Numbered from the stretch's first letter, positions 8,865 to 18,709 are shown. The stretch: DNA of 57,613 bases from an uncultured Veillonella sp. (GCF_900545205.1 NZ_UQYC01000001.1:1-57613); one strand, 5' to 3'. Numbers and translations: made by a program. Notes: generated by a model from the sequence alone, not told the origin.

Positions 8865-10868
8865 ATGAATCCGAAAGATAGAATTAAAGAGTTACAACAA
8901 GAGCTGACTCATGCGCAGTATTTATACTACGTAAAAGATGCTCCTACAATGAGTGACTTTGAATATGATAAAAAATATCGTGAGCTCGTTGATTTAGAAA
9001 CGGCTCATCCTGAATATATTGTGCCATCATCTCCCACACAACGGGTAGGCATGAAGGTAGAAGGTTCCTTTGAAAAGGTCGTTCACGGTCGCCCTATGTT
9101 GAGCTTATCTAATGTATTTAGTGCTGATGAAGTACGTGCATTTGCTAGCCGTGTAGAGAAGGAATTAGGTCATAAGCCTTCTGCTTATGTGGTAGAACTT
9201 AAAATCGATGGTTTAGCTGTTAATTTGCACTATGAGAACGGCATGTTTGTACGTGCCGTAACACGTGGTGATGGTCGCGTTGGTGAAGACGTAACTGCTA
9301 ATGTGCGTACTATTAAGTCCATCCCTTTATACTTAGAAAATGCGCCAGAGTTTATCGAGGTTCGCGGTGAAGCGTATATGCCTCATAGCGAATTTAAACG
9401 CATTAATGAAGAACGTGATGAAGAGGGCTTACCAACCTTTGTAAATCCTCGTAATGCAGCAGCTGGTTCTTTGCGTCAACAAGATCCTGCTATTACGGCG
9501 AGTCGTAATTTAGCATTCTTTGCCTATGCAATCGGCTCTGAAGTGGGGGCCAATATTCATAGTCAAGAGGAATTGCTACAAAGTCTAGAAACGTTCAAGT
9601 TTTCTGTAAATCCTCATTATCGCGTATGTAAAACAATTGATGAGGTAATCGAAGCTATTAATTATTGGGGTGAAAAGCGTCATGAGTTGCCTTACGACAC
9701 AGATGGCATGGTAATTAAGGTTAATAGTTTTGACGACCAAGAGGTACTTGGCAGTACTGCAAAGGATCCTAAATGGGCAACAGCATACAAATATCCACCA
9801 GAAGAAGTGGAAACCATTCTTAAGGATATCACTATCAATGTGGGGCGTACGGGGGTTCTTACACCAACTGGTGAATTGGAATCTGTATTCGTATCCGGTA
9901 CAAATGTAAGTCGTGTTACATTACATAATCAAGACTTCATCAATGAAAAAGATATTCGTATTGGTGACCATGTCATCATTCACAAGGCAGCCGAGATTAT
10001 TCCAGAGGTTATCCGCGTAGTCCCAGAAAAACGAACTGGTTCTGAAGTGCCTTTCACAATTCCTAATACATGTCCTGTATGCGAATCGCCTGCAGTTCGA
10101 CGTGAAGGTGAAGCCGCTGTTCGTTGTACGAATAAACATTGTCCTGCCATTGAAAAGGAACAAATTATTCATTTTGCATCTCGCGATGCTATGAATATCG
10201 ATGGTCTCGGTCCTAGTATTGTAGAAAACCTAATCAATAACAAATTAATCACCAATGTTGTTGATTTATATCATTTAACGGTCGAACAACTAGTTACCAT
10301 GGACCGAATGGGTAAGAAGTCTGCTGAGAATTTGGTAAAAGCTATCGCAGATTCTAAATCTCGCGGATTAGATCGTGTACTATATGGTCTTGGTATTCGA
10401 CTAATTGGATCTAAGGCAGCCGGAACAATTGCAAGTGTTGTAAAATCTATGGAACGATTCATGACAATTACTAAAGAAGAATTAGTGGCGGTAGAAGAAA
10501 TCGGGCCTACAATGGCTGATAGTATCGTTGAATACCGTCAAGATTCTGCTCATGTTGCCATTATTGAAGGCTTAACACAAGCAGGTCTTAAAATGACCGT
10601 AGATGTTGTAGAAGCTGCAGGTAACCAAATGGATGGCGAAATCGTTGTTCTTACAGGTAAGCTTGAGGTTATGGGTCGTAGTGAAGCTGGTAAAATCCTT
10701 GAAGCTCATGGGGCAAAGGTTACAGGTTCTGTATCTAAGAAAACAACTCTTGTTATCGCTGGTGAAGATAGTGGTAGCAAGCTTACTAAAGCAAATGAAT
10801 TGGGTATACGAGTAATGAACGAAGAAGAGTTTGTAGAACTCTTACGCGAACTCGGTGAAATCCAATAG
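8865..10868 (+). CDS. ligA: NAD-dependent DNA ligase
   Basis: A 667-residue ligase that seals nicks in Okazaki fragments and repair patches using NAD+. The adenylated lysine is in E-L-K-I-D-G near residue 113. A four-cysteine zinc finger (C-P-V-C ... C-T-N-K-H-C) lies around 403-428, helix-hairpin-helix repeats follow, and a BRCT domain occupies about 590-667. Domain order and length are those of canonical LigA. It follows pcrA closely and is probably co-transcribed with it. Confidence 0.96.
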   Translation: MNPKDRIKELQQELTHAQYLYYVKDAPTMSDFEYDKKYRELVDLETAHPEYIVPSSPTQRVGMKVEGSFEKVVHGRPMLSLSNVFSADEVRAFASRVEKELGHKPSAYVVELKIDGLAVNLHYENGMFVRAVTRGDGRVGEDVTANVRTIKSIPLYLENAPEFIEVRGEAYMPHSEFKRINEERDEEGLPTFVNPRNAAAGSLRQQDPAITASRNLAFFAYAIGSEVGANIHSQEELLQSLETFKFSVNPHYRVCKTIDEVIEAINYWGEKRHELPYDTDGMVIKVNSFDDQEVLGSTAKDPKWATAYKYPPEEVETILKDITINVGRTGVLTPTGELESVFVSGTNVSRVTLHNQDFINEKDIRIGDHVIIHKAAEIIPEVIRVVPEKRTGSEVPFTIPNTCPVCESPAVRREGEAAVRCTNKHCPAIEKEQIIHFASRDAMNIDGLGPSIVENLINNKLITNVVDLYHLTVEQLVTMDRMGKKSAENLVKAIADSKSRGLDRVLYGLGIRLIGSKAAGTIASVVKSMERFMTITKEELVAVEEIGPTMADSIVEYRQDSAHVAIIEGLTQAGLKMTVDVVEAAGNQMDGEIVVLTGKLEVMGRSEAGKILEAHGAKVTGSVSKKTTLVIAGEDSGSKLTKANELGIRVMNEEEFVELLRELGEIQ

Positions 10869-10888
10869 ATATACATTCTTACAATGTT

Positions 10889-10917
10889 TTGAAAATATAT
10901 ATTATTTGCTTTATAAT
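10889..10917 (+). promoter_or_regulatory. Promoter of gatCAB
   Basis: TTGAAA at 10889-10894 and TATAAT at 10912-10917 with a 17-base spacer, directly before gatC. Confidence 0.65.
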
Positions 10918-10943
10918 AAGTAATTATGAAAGGATGTGTTCCG

Positions 10944-11234
10944 ATGAAAATCAGCCAAGAGGAAATTAAAAAGATCGCCTTACTTTCACGATTGGAAGTT
11001 AAGGAAGAACATATGGCACATGTAGAAAAAGAGTTATCTGACATCTTGACTTATGTTGCTGAACTAGATGCATTAGAACTTGATGGTGTGGAGCCTATGG
11101 CTCATGCAGTACCATTGCACAATGTATTTAGAGAGGATGAAACAAAACCATCCTTAGATCATGATTTAGCTTTGTCCAATGCTCCAGAAGCAGAGGATGG
11201 GTACTTTAAAGTACCTCGCGTTGTACAAGAATAG
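10944..11234 (+). CDS. gatC: Asp/Glu-tRNA amidotransferase subunit C
   Basis: A 96-residue small subunit that stabilises GatA and clamps GatA to GatB. I chose the ATG at 10944 because AAAGGATG precedes it at good spacing and M-K-I-S-Q-E-E-I matches the family's N-terminus. The in-frame ATG at 10926 would make the ribosome-binding site part of the coding sequence. The two conserved GatC segments are present (I-A-L-L-S-R-L and M-A-H-A-V-P-L-H-N-V-F-R-E-D). It is first in the gatCAB operon. Confidence 0.93.
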   Translation: MKISQEEIKKIALLSRLEVKEEHMAHVEKELSDILTYVAELDALELDGVEPMAHAVPLHNVFREDETKPSLDHDLALSNAPEAEDGYFKVPRVVQE

Positions 11235-11245
11235 GAGGTTTCGCT

Positions 11246-12706
11246 GTGGCAACAATTCATGAATTACACAAGAAACTAGTGAATAAAGAAATCAGCGCCG
11301 TTGAATTGACGAATGCTGTTATTGCACATAAAGCGAAAGTGGAACCGACTGTACATGCGTACTTATCCGATTCTCATGATCGTGCTTTGGCTACAGCTAA
11401 GCTTGTAGATGAAGCAATTGCTAAAGGTGAAGCTATTTCCCCATTGGCAGGTATTCCTGGTGCCATTAAAGATAATATTTGTATTAAAGATGAACCTGCA
11501 ACATGTGCATCTAAAATGTTAGAAAACTTTGTGCCTCCATACAATGCGTCTGTTATTGAACGTTTACAAGACAATCATTATATTAGCCTTGGTAAACTTA
11601 ACATGGACGAATTTGCTATGGGTGGATCTACAGAGAATTCTGCATTAGCTAAAACATCTAATCCTTGGAATGCTGATTGCGTACCAGGCGGTTCTTCTGG
11701 TGGTAGTGCAGCAGCTGTATCCAGCGGTTCTGCTATTTGGGCTCTTGGCTCTGATACAGGTGGGTCTATTCGTCAACCAGCATCCTTCTGTGGCGTTGTA
11801 GGTTTAAAACCAACATATGGTAATGTATCTCGTTACGGTTTAATTGCTTTCGCATCTTCTTTGGATCAAATTGGCCCTGTTACTCGAGATGTAACTGATG
11901 CTGCTTTAGTATTAAATGCTATTTCTGGCCACGATGCTAAAGATTCCACATCCATTCCAGGTACTCGTGTAGACTACACTACTGCTCTTGTAAATGATGT
12001 AAAAAATCTAAAAATTGGTGTACCAAAAGAATTCTTTGGTGAAGGTCTCAATAGAGAAGTTCGTAAAGCTATTGAAGAAGCTATCGAAACATACAAAAAA
12101 TTAGGTGCTGAAATCGTTGAGGTTTCCTTGCCTAATTCTAAATATGCATTATCTGCGTACTATATCATTGCATTGGCAGAGGCAAGCTCTAACTTGGCTC
12201 GTTATGACGGTGTAAGCTATGGTATGCGCGTACCTGCAGATAATTTAGTAGAAATGTCTACTAAAACTCGTACAGAAGGTTTTGGTCCTGAAGTACAACG
12301 CCGTATCTTGTTAGGCACCTATGTATTGAGCGCTGGTTACTATGATGCTTATTATTTGAAAGCATTAAAAGTACGCCGCCTCATTAAAAACGAATTTGAT
12401 GAAGCTTTCTCTAAAGTGGATTTAATCTTAACACCAACTGCACCTAATACGTCTTATAAATTTGGTGAAAAAGCAAATGATCCATTAGCAATGTACTTAG
12501 AAGATATCTGTACAGTACCAGCTAACCTTGCAGGTATCCCAGGTATCAGCATTCCAGCAGGTATGAGTAGTAGCAATTTACCAATCGGTATGCAATTGCT
12601 TGGTCCTGCTATGGGTGAAGAAACATTGTTACGTGCGGCTTTCACATTTGAACAAGCACGTCCAGACTGTCAATTAGTAGCACCAACTGGGGAGGTTTCT
12701 CTATGA
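11246..12706 (+). CDS. gatA: Asp/Glu-tRNA amidotransferase subunit A (amidase)
   Basis: A 486-residue amidase-signature enzyme. It frees ammonia from glutamine, and the ammonia tunnels to GatB for conversion of Glu-tRNA(Gln) or Asp-tRNA(Asn). The catalytic Lys is in I-K-D-N near residue 75. The Gly/Ser-rich signature G-G-S-S-G-G-S-A-A-A near 149-158, then the D-T-G-G-S-I-R segment with the nucleophilic serine, complete the Ser-cisSer-Lys triad. The start is GTG after AGGAGG. The stop overlaps gatB's start by four bases. Confidence 0.96.
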   Translation: MATIHELHKKLVNKEISAVELTNAVIAHKAKVEPTVHAYLSDSHDRALATAKLVDEAIAKGEAISPLAGIPGAIKDNICIKDEPATCASKMLENFVPPYNASVIERLQDNHYISLGKLNMDEFAMGGSTENSALAKTSNPWNADCVPGGSSGGSAAAVSSGSAIWALGSDTGGSIRQPASFCGVVGLKPTYGNVSRYGLIAFASSLDQIGPVTRDVTDAALVLNAISGHDAKDSTSIPGTRVDYTTALVNDVKNLKIGVPKEFFGEGLNREVRKAIEEAIETYKKLGAEIVEVSLPNSKYALSAYYIIALAEASSNLARYDGVSYGMRVPADNLVEMSTKTRTEGFGPEVQRRILLGTYVLSAGYYDAYYLKALKVRRLIKNEFDEAFSKVDLILTPTAPNTSYKFGEKANDPLAMYLEDICTVPANLAGIPGISIPAGMSSSNLPIGMQLLGPAMGEETLLRAAFTFEQARPDCQLVAPTGEVSL

Positions 12707-14151
12707 GTAGTAAATACGAAACAGTCGTTGGTTTAGAGGTTCATACAGAGCTTAAGACTAAGTCTAAAATCTTCTGTGGTTGTACCACTGAATTCGGCGG
12801 CGATCAAAATACACATGTGTGCCCAGTATGCCTTGGCTTGCCTGGTGCTATGCCTGTGTTAAATAAACAAGTAGTAGAATTTGCTATCAAAGTTGGTTTA
12901 GCATTGAACTGTGAAATTCTAAACTTTAACAAATTTGACCGTAAAAACTATTACTATCCAGATTTGCCTAAAAACTATCAAACATCTCAATATGATTTGC
13001 CAATTTGCTTAAATGGTCATTTGGACATTGAAGTAAATGGTGAAACTAAACGCATTGGTATTACGCGTATTCACATGGAAGAAGATGCAGGTAAACTTGT
13101 TCACAGTGGTAACACTATTTCCGATTCTAAATCTTCTAATGTTGACTACAACCGTACAGGTGTTCCTCTTCTTGAAATCGTATCTGAACCAGATATTCGC
13201 TCCGGTGCAGAAGCAAGAGCCTATGTTGAAAAACTACGTTCTATTTTGCAATATTTAGAAGTATCTGATGGCCGTATGGAAGAAGGTTCCTTACGTGGTG
13301 ACTGTAACGTATCCGTACGTTTGCGCGGTACTAAAGAGTTCGGTACGCGTACAGAAACTAAGAATGTAAACTCCTTAACAGCTATTCAAAAGGTTGTTGA
13401 ATATGAAGCATTACGTCAAGCTAAGTTGATTGAAGCTGGCGGTAAAGTAGATCAAGAAACACGTACATGGGATGATGCTCAAGGCATTACTATTGGTATG
13501 CGTAAGAAAGATGAAGAAAACGATTACCGTTACTTCCCTGAACCAGATTTGGTACCAATTGTAATTACTGACGAAAAAATCGAAGAAGTACGTCGTGCGT
13601 TACCTGAATTACAAGATGCTAAGATTGATCGCTTTGTATCTGAATATGGTTTGTCTCGTGAAGATGCAACAATCCTTACTGTATCTCGTAAAACTGCAGA
13701 TTTCTTAGATGCCACTGTAAAAGCAGGTGCAGATGCTAAGACTGTGGCTAACTGGATGCTTGGTGACTTGTCCAAGATGATTAATGAAAGTGGTTTAACA
13801 TTCGCTGAATCTAAAGTAAGCCCAGAAAACTTGGCTGGTATGATTGCCCTAATCGACAAAGGTACAATTTCCGGTAAAATCGCGAAAAAAGTTATCGTAT
13901 CCATGTGGGAATCCGGCAAGGATGCAGATACTATCGTAAAAGAAGAAGGCCTTGTTCAAATCACTGATACTGGTGCTATCGAAGAAATCGTTAAACAAGT
14001 TATTGCTAACAATCCACAACCAGTGGCAGACTTCAAAGGTGGCAATGGTAAGGCTATTGGCTTCTTAGTAGGCCAAGTTATGAAGGAATCTAAAGGCCGT
14101 GCTAACCCTGGTATGGTAAATGAATTGCTTCAAAAATACTTGAAAGACTAA
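12703..14151 (+). CDS. gatB: Asp/Glu-tRNA amidotransferase subunit B
   Basis: A 482-residue kinase-like subunit. It phosphorylates the mischarged Glu or Asp on tRNA and transfers ammonia to it. The N-terminal V-G-L-E-V-H-T-E-L signature and the zinc site (C-G-C ... C-P-V-C, about residues 25-45) are visible, and the C-terminal tail domain that docks tRNA is complete. ATGA overlap with gatA indicates translational coupling. Confidence 0.96.
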   Translation: MSSKYETVVGLEVHTELKTKSKIFCGCTTEFGGDQNTHVCPVCLGLPGAMPVLNKQVVEFAIKVGLALNCEILNFNKFDRKNYYYPDLPKNYQTSQYDLPICLNGHLDIEVNGETKRIGITRIHMEEDAGKLVHSGNTISDSKSSNVDYNRTGVPLLEIVSEPDIRSGAEARAYVEKLRSILQYLEVSDGRMEEGSLRGDCNVSVRLRGTKEFGTRTETKNVNSLTAIQKVVEYEALRQAKLIEAGGKVDQETRTWDDAQGITIGMRKKDEENDYRYFPEPDLVPIVITDEKIEEVRRALPELQDAKIDRFVSEYGLSREDATILTVSRKTADFLDATVKAGADAKTVANWMLGDLSKMINESGLTFAESKVSPENLAGMIALIDKGTISGKIAKKVIVSMWESGKDADTIVKEEGLVQITDTGAIEEIVKQVIANNPQPVADFKGGNGKAIGFLVGQVMKESKGRANPGMVNELLQKYLKD

Positions 14152-14196
14152 TTTGTCCGTTAGCCTATAGTCGCATAGGCAATACAAATAAAATCA

Positions 14197-14236
14197 ATCC
14201 CCTATAGATATATGAACTTATATCTGTAGGGGATAT
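14197..14236 (+). terminator. Terminator of gatCAB
   Basis: ATCCCCTATAGATATA pairs with TATATCTGTAGGGGAT across a short loop, with a T-rich tail. A smaller hairpin (GCCTAT/ATAGGC, 14162-14180) precedes it. Confidence 0.7.
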
Positions 14237-14240
14237 TTAT

Positions 14241-14271
14241 TTGCATTTTTTATGGTAAAGTATGGTATAAT
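14241..14271 (+). promoter_or_regulatory. Promoter of the small membrane protein gene
   Basis: An extended -10, TGGTATAAT (box at 14266-14271), with TTGCAT at 14241-14246. The 19-base spacer is long. A transcript starting near 14278 would exclude the upstream ATG at 14275 and supports a start near 14320. Confidence 0.45.
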
Positions 14272-14319
14272 AGGTTGTATAAAATTAATTATTATTTTGG
14301 TCATATAAAGGACTTAATG

Positions 14320-14736
14320 ATGAATGATCAACAGAATATAAATAACAATCAAAATACATATAGAAGTAGTGAGCGTAGCGATAGCTACAGTAGTAATACA
14401 CGTGCTGCAGAACCTAATACACGCGTATTATCTGATGATGAACGCCGTGATTTTGACGGTGTAACCATTGAAGAGGTAGGCGATTCTGTTCATGTGGACT
14501 CTACACCTAGCAATATGAACGAAGATTATCAACGCGGTGAAGAGTATAATCAATATGGTCCACATGTGAAGGTATATAGCTTTAATAGTACAAGCTGGCT
14601 GAGCCGTATTATTTTAATTATAATCCTAGCAGTCGTGTTAGCAGCTGTAGTTTTCTTTGGTGGCATCATCCTATCGATTGTAGGCGTTGTCATTTTAGTG
14701 GGGGCCGTTGTTTCCTTTATCTTTGGGCTCTTTTAA
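14320..14736 (+). CDS. Hypothetical protein: polar N-terminus, glycine-rich membrane tail
   Basis: About 138 residues. I do not recognise a family. The first 80 residues are polar and Asn/Gln/Ser-rich with an acidic middle, likely disordered. From about residue 95 to the end the chain is almost entirely hydrophobic (I, V, L, A, G, F), enough for one or two membrane helices ending exactly at the C-terminus. I chose the ATG at 14320, preceded by AAAGGA; the ATG at 14317 is also possible. No signal peptide is seen, so the polar part probably stays in the cytoplasm with a C-terminal membrane anchor. Confidence 0.65.
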   Translation: MNDQQNINNNQNTYRSSERSDSYSSNTRAAEPNTRVLSDDERRDFDGVTIEEVGDSVHVDSTPSNMNEDYQRGEEYNQYGPHVKVYSFNSTSWLSRIILIIILAVVLAAVVFFGGIILSIVGVVILVGAVVSFIFGLF

Positions 14737-14745
14737 TGGTATAAT
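14737..14745 (+). promoter_or_regulatory. Extended -10 before the B12 radical-SAM gene
   Basis: TGG-TATAAT, the same extended -10 seen before the preceding gene and before the GH18 gene. No good -35 is visible. Confidence 0.4.
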
Positions 14746-14799
14746 ATATATATTATGACTAGACGGTGGCTGAGCCATTCGATGATGTAAAGGGGACCT

Positions 14800-16638
14800 A
14801 TGAACGTAGTTTTATCCACATTAAACTCAAAATTTATACATTCCTCCCTGGCTTTGCGTTATCTCAAAGCCTATGGGCAGGCTCACGGACAGGCATACGA
14901 TATAGTAGAATATACTATTAATATGCCTGTTTTACATATTCTTAGCGATATTACAGAGCGCAATATAGATGTATTGGGCTTTGCTTGCTATATTTGGAAT
15001 ATCGAAATGACATTGCATGTGGTGGACCTGGTGAAAGCTGTTCGACCAGATATTAAGATCATTTTAGGTGGACCAGAGGTTTCTTTCACAGCCGATGAAA
15101 TCCTAAATCGATGCCATGCCGTAGATTATGTTGTACAAGGGGAAGGGGAAGAAGCTTTCTACCAACTTATTAGTGCATTACAAAATGGTAAGGATGGTTT
15201 ACAAGAAGAAATCCCTGGGGTACGAGGACGTCATATTTCAGGCGAACTTATGGGCTCTACAGAAGCTGTAGAGGTTAAAGATCTTAGTACTATACCATTC
15301 CCATATGTAGAAGAGGATATGGAGGATTTAGAACATAAAATCATCTACTATGAATCCTCTCGCGGATGTCCATTCTCTTGTCAGTACTGTTTATCTGGCA
15401 ATAAGAATACAGTGCGGTTCTTCCCACAGGAGAGAACCTTCAAAGAACTACAATGGTTTATCAATCATAAGGTAAAACAAGTTAAATTTGTAGATAGAAC
15501 ATTTAACTGTGCACCACATCATCATCGCCCTATGATGGAATTCATGCGAGATGCTAATACAGAGACGAACTTCCATTTGGAAATGGAACCAGAGCTCATG
15601 ACAGAGTGGGAAACAAATATTCTCTGTGAAACACCACCAGGCCGCATCCAAATCGAGGTGGGCGTACAAAGTACACATAAGAAAACCTTGGACGCTATTA
15701 ACCGTTACAATGATTGGCCTTATATTCAAAAGGCTATCCGTCCTATTATTGAGGCCGGCCGTACACATGTACATATGGATTTAATTGTAGGCTTACCTTA
15801 CGAAAATAAAGCACGATTTGGATTATCCTTCAACGATTTATTTAGCTTACAACCTCATGCGCTACAAATAGGGTTCTTGAAACTATTAAAAGGCTCTGGT
15901 GTACGCCGCATGGAGGAATACCAATATATTAGTGATCCATTAGCTCCTTATGAGGTTTTAAGTACACATGTATTGCCATATAAAGACGTTCGGTTCTTGA
16001 AACACTTTGAAGATGTATTTGAACGCTTCTATAATAGTGAGCGTTTTAGAACTGTCTTTGCCTATATTGGTAGCAAGCTTATTAAGGAACATACTGATAC
16101 ATCCATAATTGGTGAAGATATAGTAACAAATCATGTACCACCAATGAAAAAGTATGATCCATCTAAAGTGGAGCCTAAAAAAGACGCTTTTTCTTATTTC
16201 TGTGAAATGACACAAGCTTGGCTCGATGCAGGTAATCATAAGGTTAATTTAAAAGACATTGACCAAATCGAGTTCTTATATAATTTCTTCTTGTCTAAAG
16301 GCGACAAAGTAGCAGCTGAATTATTACAGTACGATACACTTGTTAGCTATCGTGGTAAGGTTCGAAGCGAAGCCGTTGGTTTGCCGAAGCAGACAAAGGA
16401 ACTTTTACAAGAAGGGGAAGCATTCTGGCGCAACGAAGAGATTGCATCTCAGTATATTCCAAACTATACATTTAAAGAATGGCGCAAAATTCGCCAACAG
16501 TACGTAGAAATGCCTATGTCGAAAGACACAGCCCGTGTCTTAAACATAGACAATATTCCTGATACAACATTTACAGTTGTGATAGACGTTAATAAAGATG
16601 TTAAACCATTTATACGTCCTGACATAGAGGCTTGTTAG
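14800..16638 (+). CDS. B12-binding radical SAM protein (DUF4080-type)
   Basis: A 612-residue protein with an N-terminal cobalamin-binding-like Rossmann domain (about 1-135, including I-I-L-G-G-P-E-V-S-F), then a radical SAM core with the cluster motif C-P-F-S-C-Q-Y-C near 189-196. A C-terminal region of the type found in the DUF4080 group follows. Such enzymes cut SAM to a 5'-deoxyadenosyl radical, and cobalamin-binding relatives often methylate unreactive carbons or modify tRNA. The substrate of this subgroup is unknown to me. It is followed 81 bases later by a second radical SAM gene. Confidence 0.85.
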   Translation: MNVVLSTLNSKFIHSSLALRYLKAYGQAHGQAYDIVEYTINMPVLHILSDITERNIDVLGFACYIWNIEMTLHVVDLVKAVRPDIKIILGGPEVSFTADEILNRCHAVDYVVQGEGEEAFYQLISALQNGKDGLQEEIPGVRGRHISGELMGSTEAVEVKDLSTIPFPYVEEDMEDLEHKIIYYESSRGCPFSCQYCLSGNKNTVRFFPQERTFKELQWFINHKVKQVKFVDRTFNCAPHHHRPMMEFMRDANTETNFHLEMEPELMTEWETNILCETPPGRIQIEVGVQSTHKKTLDAINRYNDWPYIQKAIRPIIEAGRTHVHMDLIVGLPYENKARFGLSFNDLFSLQPHALQIGFLKLLKGSGVRRMEEYQYISDPLAPYEVLSTHVLPYKDVRFLKHFEDVFERFYNSERFRTVFAYIGSKLIKEHTDTSIIGEDIVTNHVPPMKKYDPSKVEPKKDAFSYFCEMTQAWLDAGNHKVNLKDIDQIEFLYNFFLSKGDKVAAELLQYDTLVSYRGKVRSEAVGLPKQTKELLQEGEAFWRNEEIASQYIPNYTFKEWRKIRQQYVEMPMSKDTARVLNIDNIPDTTFTVVIDVNKDVKPFIRPDIEAC

Positions 16639-16719
16639 TAATACAAAAATAATTTATCTAATTTTGATAGTCGAAATATTACATAACAAGTGATGATTGG
16701 TTAGTTAAATAGGAGTGTT

Positions 16720-17685
16720 ATGACCGATACAACGAGACCAAAACGATACCGCATGGTATCTAAATACTATAAAGAAACCTATGGGGAAAAGGTTTATAAA
16801 TTGCCTGTTGCCTTACCGCTAACATGTCCAAATCGAGACGGTTCAGCCGGCGTAGGAGGCTGTACCTTCTGCGGTGAAATTGGTGCGGGCTATGAAAATC
16901 GTCCTGCTTGGATGACAGTGCGTATGCAATTAGAGGAAAACATTGCTCACATAGGTCCTAAATATAAGGCGAAAAAATTTATACCTTATTATCAAAACTT
17001 TAGTAATACCTATTTGGGACTTGATGATTTTAAAAGCTATATGGAACAAGGCTGTATCGATGAAGCTGTAGGCATTGCTATTGCGACGCGACCGGACTGT
17101 ATTGCCGATGAATATTTAGACATATTAGCTGATATTAGAGATCGTTTTCAAAAGGATATTTATATTGAATTAGGATTGCAAACGGTCAATTATGATACCC
17201 TTGAGAAGATTAATCGTGGCCATGATTTAGCTCAGTTTATTGATGCTGTATTGCGCATTAAGAGATACGGATTTAATGTTACAACCCATATGATTGTCAA
17301 TTTACCTTGGGATACAATGCAGGATACCATCGAAGGGGCCCGTATTTTGTCAGCCCTTGGCGTAGATCAAGTAAAATTGCATGCTTTATATATCGTTAAA
17401 AATACATTGATGGCTAAATGGTATCAAGAGGGGCAATTCACCTTAATTAGTGCCGAAGAATATGCTGATCGGGTTGTGAATTTTGTTCGTCATTTGCATC
17501 CTGACATTGTATTACAACGTCTTGTCGGGAGAGCACCTAAAGATAACACGTTATTTACGAACTGGTCCATGGGATGGTGGCGCGTCCAAGATTTAATTGA
17601 TGATAAGTTAGACGAACTAGATGCTCATCAAGGTGATTTATGTGATTATTTAAACGGCAAAGCCGTTCGTAAGTTTATAGATTAG
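16720..17685 (+). CDS. Radical SAM protein, TIGR01212/YhcC family
   Basis: A 321-residue radical SAM protein. The cluster cysteines are spaced more widely than usual: C-P-N-R-D-G then G-G-C-T-F-C (about residues 31-47), which is characteristic of the YhcC/YtqA family. The remaining core motifs (G-L-Q-T-V near 154-158, H-M-I-V-N-L-P near 189-195) are intact. The molecular function is not established for this family. It ends nine bases before phoH, so it may be translated with the phoH-ybeY-era series. Confidence 0.88.
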   Translation: MTDTTRPKRYRMVSKYYKETYGEKVYKLPVALPLTCPNRDGSAGVGGCTFCGEIGAGYENRPAWMTVRMQLEENIAHIGPKYKAKKFIPYYQNFSNTYLGLDDFKSYMEQGCIDEAVGIAIATRPDCIADEYLDILADIRDRFQKDIYIELGLQTVNYDTLEKINRGHDLAQFIDAVLRIKRYGFNVTTHMIVNLPWDTMQDTIEGARILSALGVDQVKLHALYIVKNTLMAKWYQEGQFTLISAEEYADRVVNFVRHLHPDIVLQRLVGRAPKDNTLFTNWSMGWWRVQDLIDDKLDELDAHQGDLCDYLNGKAVRKFID

Positions 17686-17693
17686 GAGGTTAT

Positions 17694-18707
17694 ATGAGCG
17701 AACAAGTTTTTACATTTCCTACATATGACCTAGCACAATCCATACTAGGTCAACATAATCGATATCTGCATATGATGCTTGAAGTCATCTCTGCAGATGT
17801 AGTAGCTCGCGGTGATACTGTTGTTATCAAGGGCGATGAAAAACAAGTAGAGGCATTGTATCGCACATTAGAAGAACTTGTGTTCTTATACCGTGAAGGC
17901 AGTACTATAACTGAGTCTCAAGTTCGTATTGCGGCAAAACTCGTAGCTAATGGCAAAGCTGATGCTGTACATACTATGTTTGAAGATACTTTATCCGTTA
18001 ACATGCGCGGTAAAAATATTACGCCTAAAACGGAAGGCCAAAAATACTATGTAGATAGTATTCGTAAAAATACCATTACCTTTGGTATTGGCCCTGCTGG
18101 TACAGGTAAAACTTTCCTAGCCGTAGCGTTAGCTGCATTCTATTTGAAAAACCGCAATGTAGATAAAATTATTTTGACTCGCCCTGCTGTAGAGGCTGGT
18201 GAACGATTAGGCTTCTTACCTGGTGAATTACAAGACAAGGTAGATCCATATTTGAGACCTCTGTATGATGCATTACATGAAATGTTTGGCATTGAGCAAG
18301 TACAACGCTTTATGGAACGCGGTACTATCGAGGTAGCACCACTAGCGTATATGCGTGGTCGTACCTTAGAAAATGCGTTCGTTATTCTAGATGAAGCTCA
18401 AAATACGACGGCCGAACAGATGAAGATGTTCTTAACCCGTCTAGGTAATAACTCTAAAATGGTTGTGAACGGTGATAAGACACAAATTGACTTGCCACCA
18501 CGTGTTGTGTCTGGTCTCGGCGAGGCTGAAAAGGTATTGCGTCATGTACCTGGTATTAATATGGTTTACTTTAGCGATCAAGACGTTGTCCGTCATGATT
18601 TAGTAGGTCGCATTGTAAAAGCTTACGATGCATATCACGAACGTAAGTTAGCTGGTGAGACTGCAGAATCTAATGCAGTATCCAAAGAGAATGTAGCGAA
18701 AGGATAA
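17694..18707 (+). CDS. phoH: PhoH family ATPase
   Basis: A 337-residue PhoH/YbeZ-type ATPase, thought to act with YbeY in RNA and ribosome metabolism. An N-terminal KH-like segment (about 1-105) precedes the ATPase. Walker A is G-P-A-G-T-G-K-T near 133-140, and the Walker B region is V-I-L-D-E-A-Q-N near 227-234. ATG follows TAGGAGG. The tight order phoH-ybeY-era is widespread in bacteria. Confidence 0.93.
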   Translation: MSEQVFTFPTYDLAQSILGQHNRYLHMMLEVISADVVARGDTVVIKGDEKQVEALYRTLEELVFLYREGSTITESQVRIAAKLVANGKADAVHTMFEDTLSVNMRGKNITPKTEGQKYYVDSIRKNTITFGIGPAGTGKTFLAVALAAFYLKNRNVDKIILTRPAVEAGERLGFLPGELQDKVDPYLRPLYDALHEMFGIEQVQRFMERGTIEVAPLAYMRGRTLENAFVILDEAQNTTAEQMKMFLTRLGNNSKMVVNGDKTQIDLPPRVVSGLGEAEKVLRHVPGINMVYFSDQDVVRHDLVGRIVKAYDAYHERKLAGETAESNAVSKENVAKG

Positions 18708-18709
18708 GC

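Noticed and set aside
14159..14181. A small GCCTAT/ATAGGC hairpin after gatB as a separate terminator
   Set aside because: There is no T run. The stronger hairpin just downstream explains termination.
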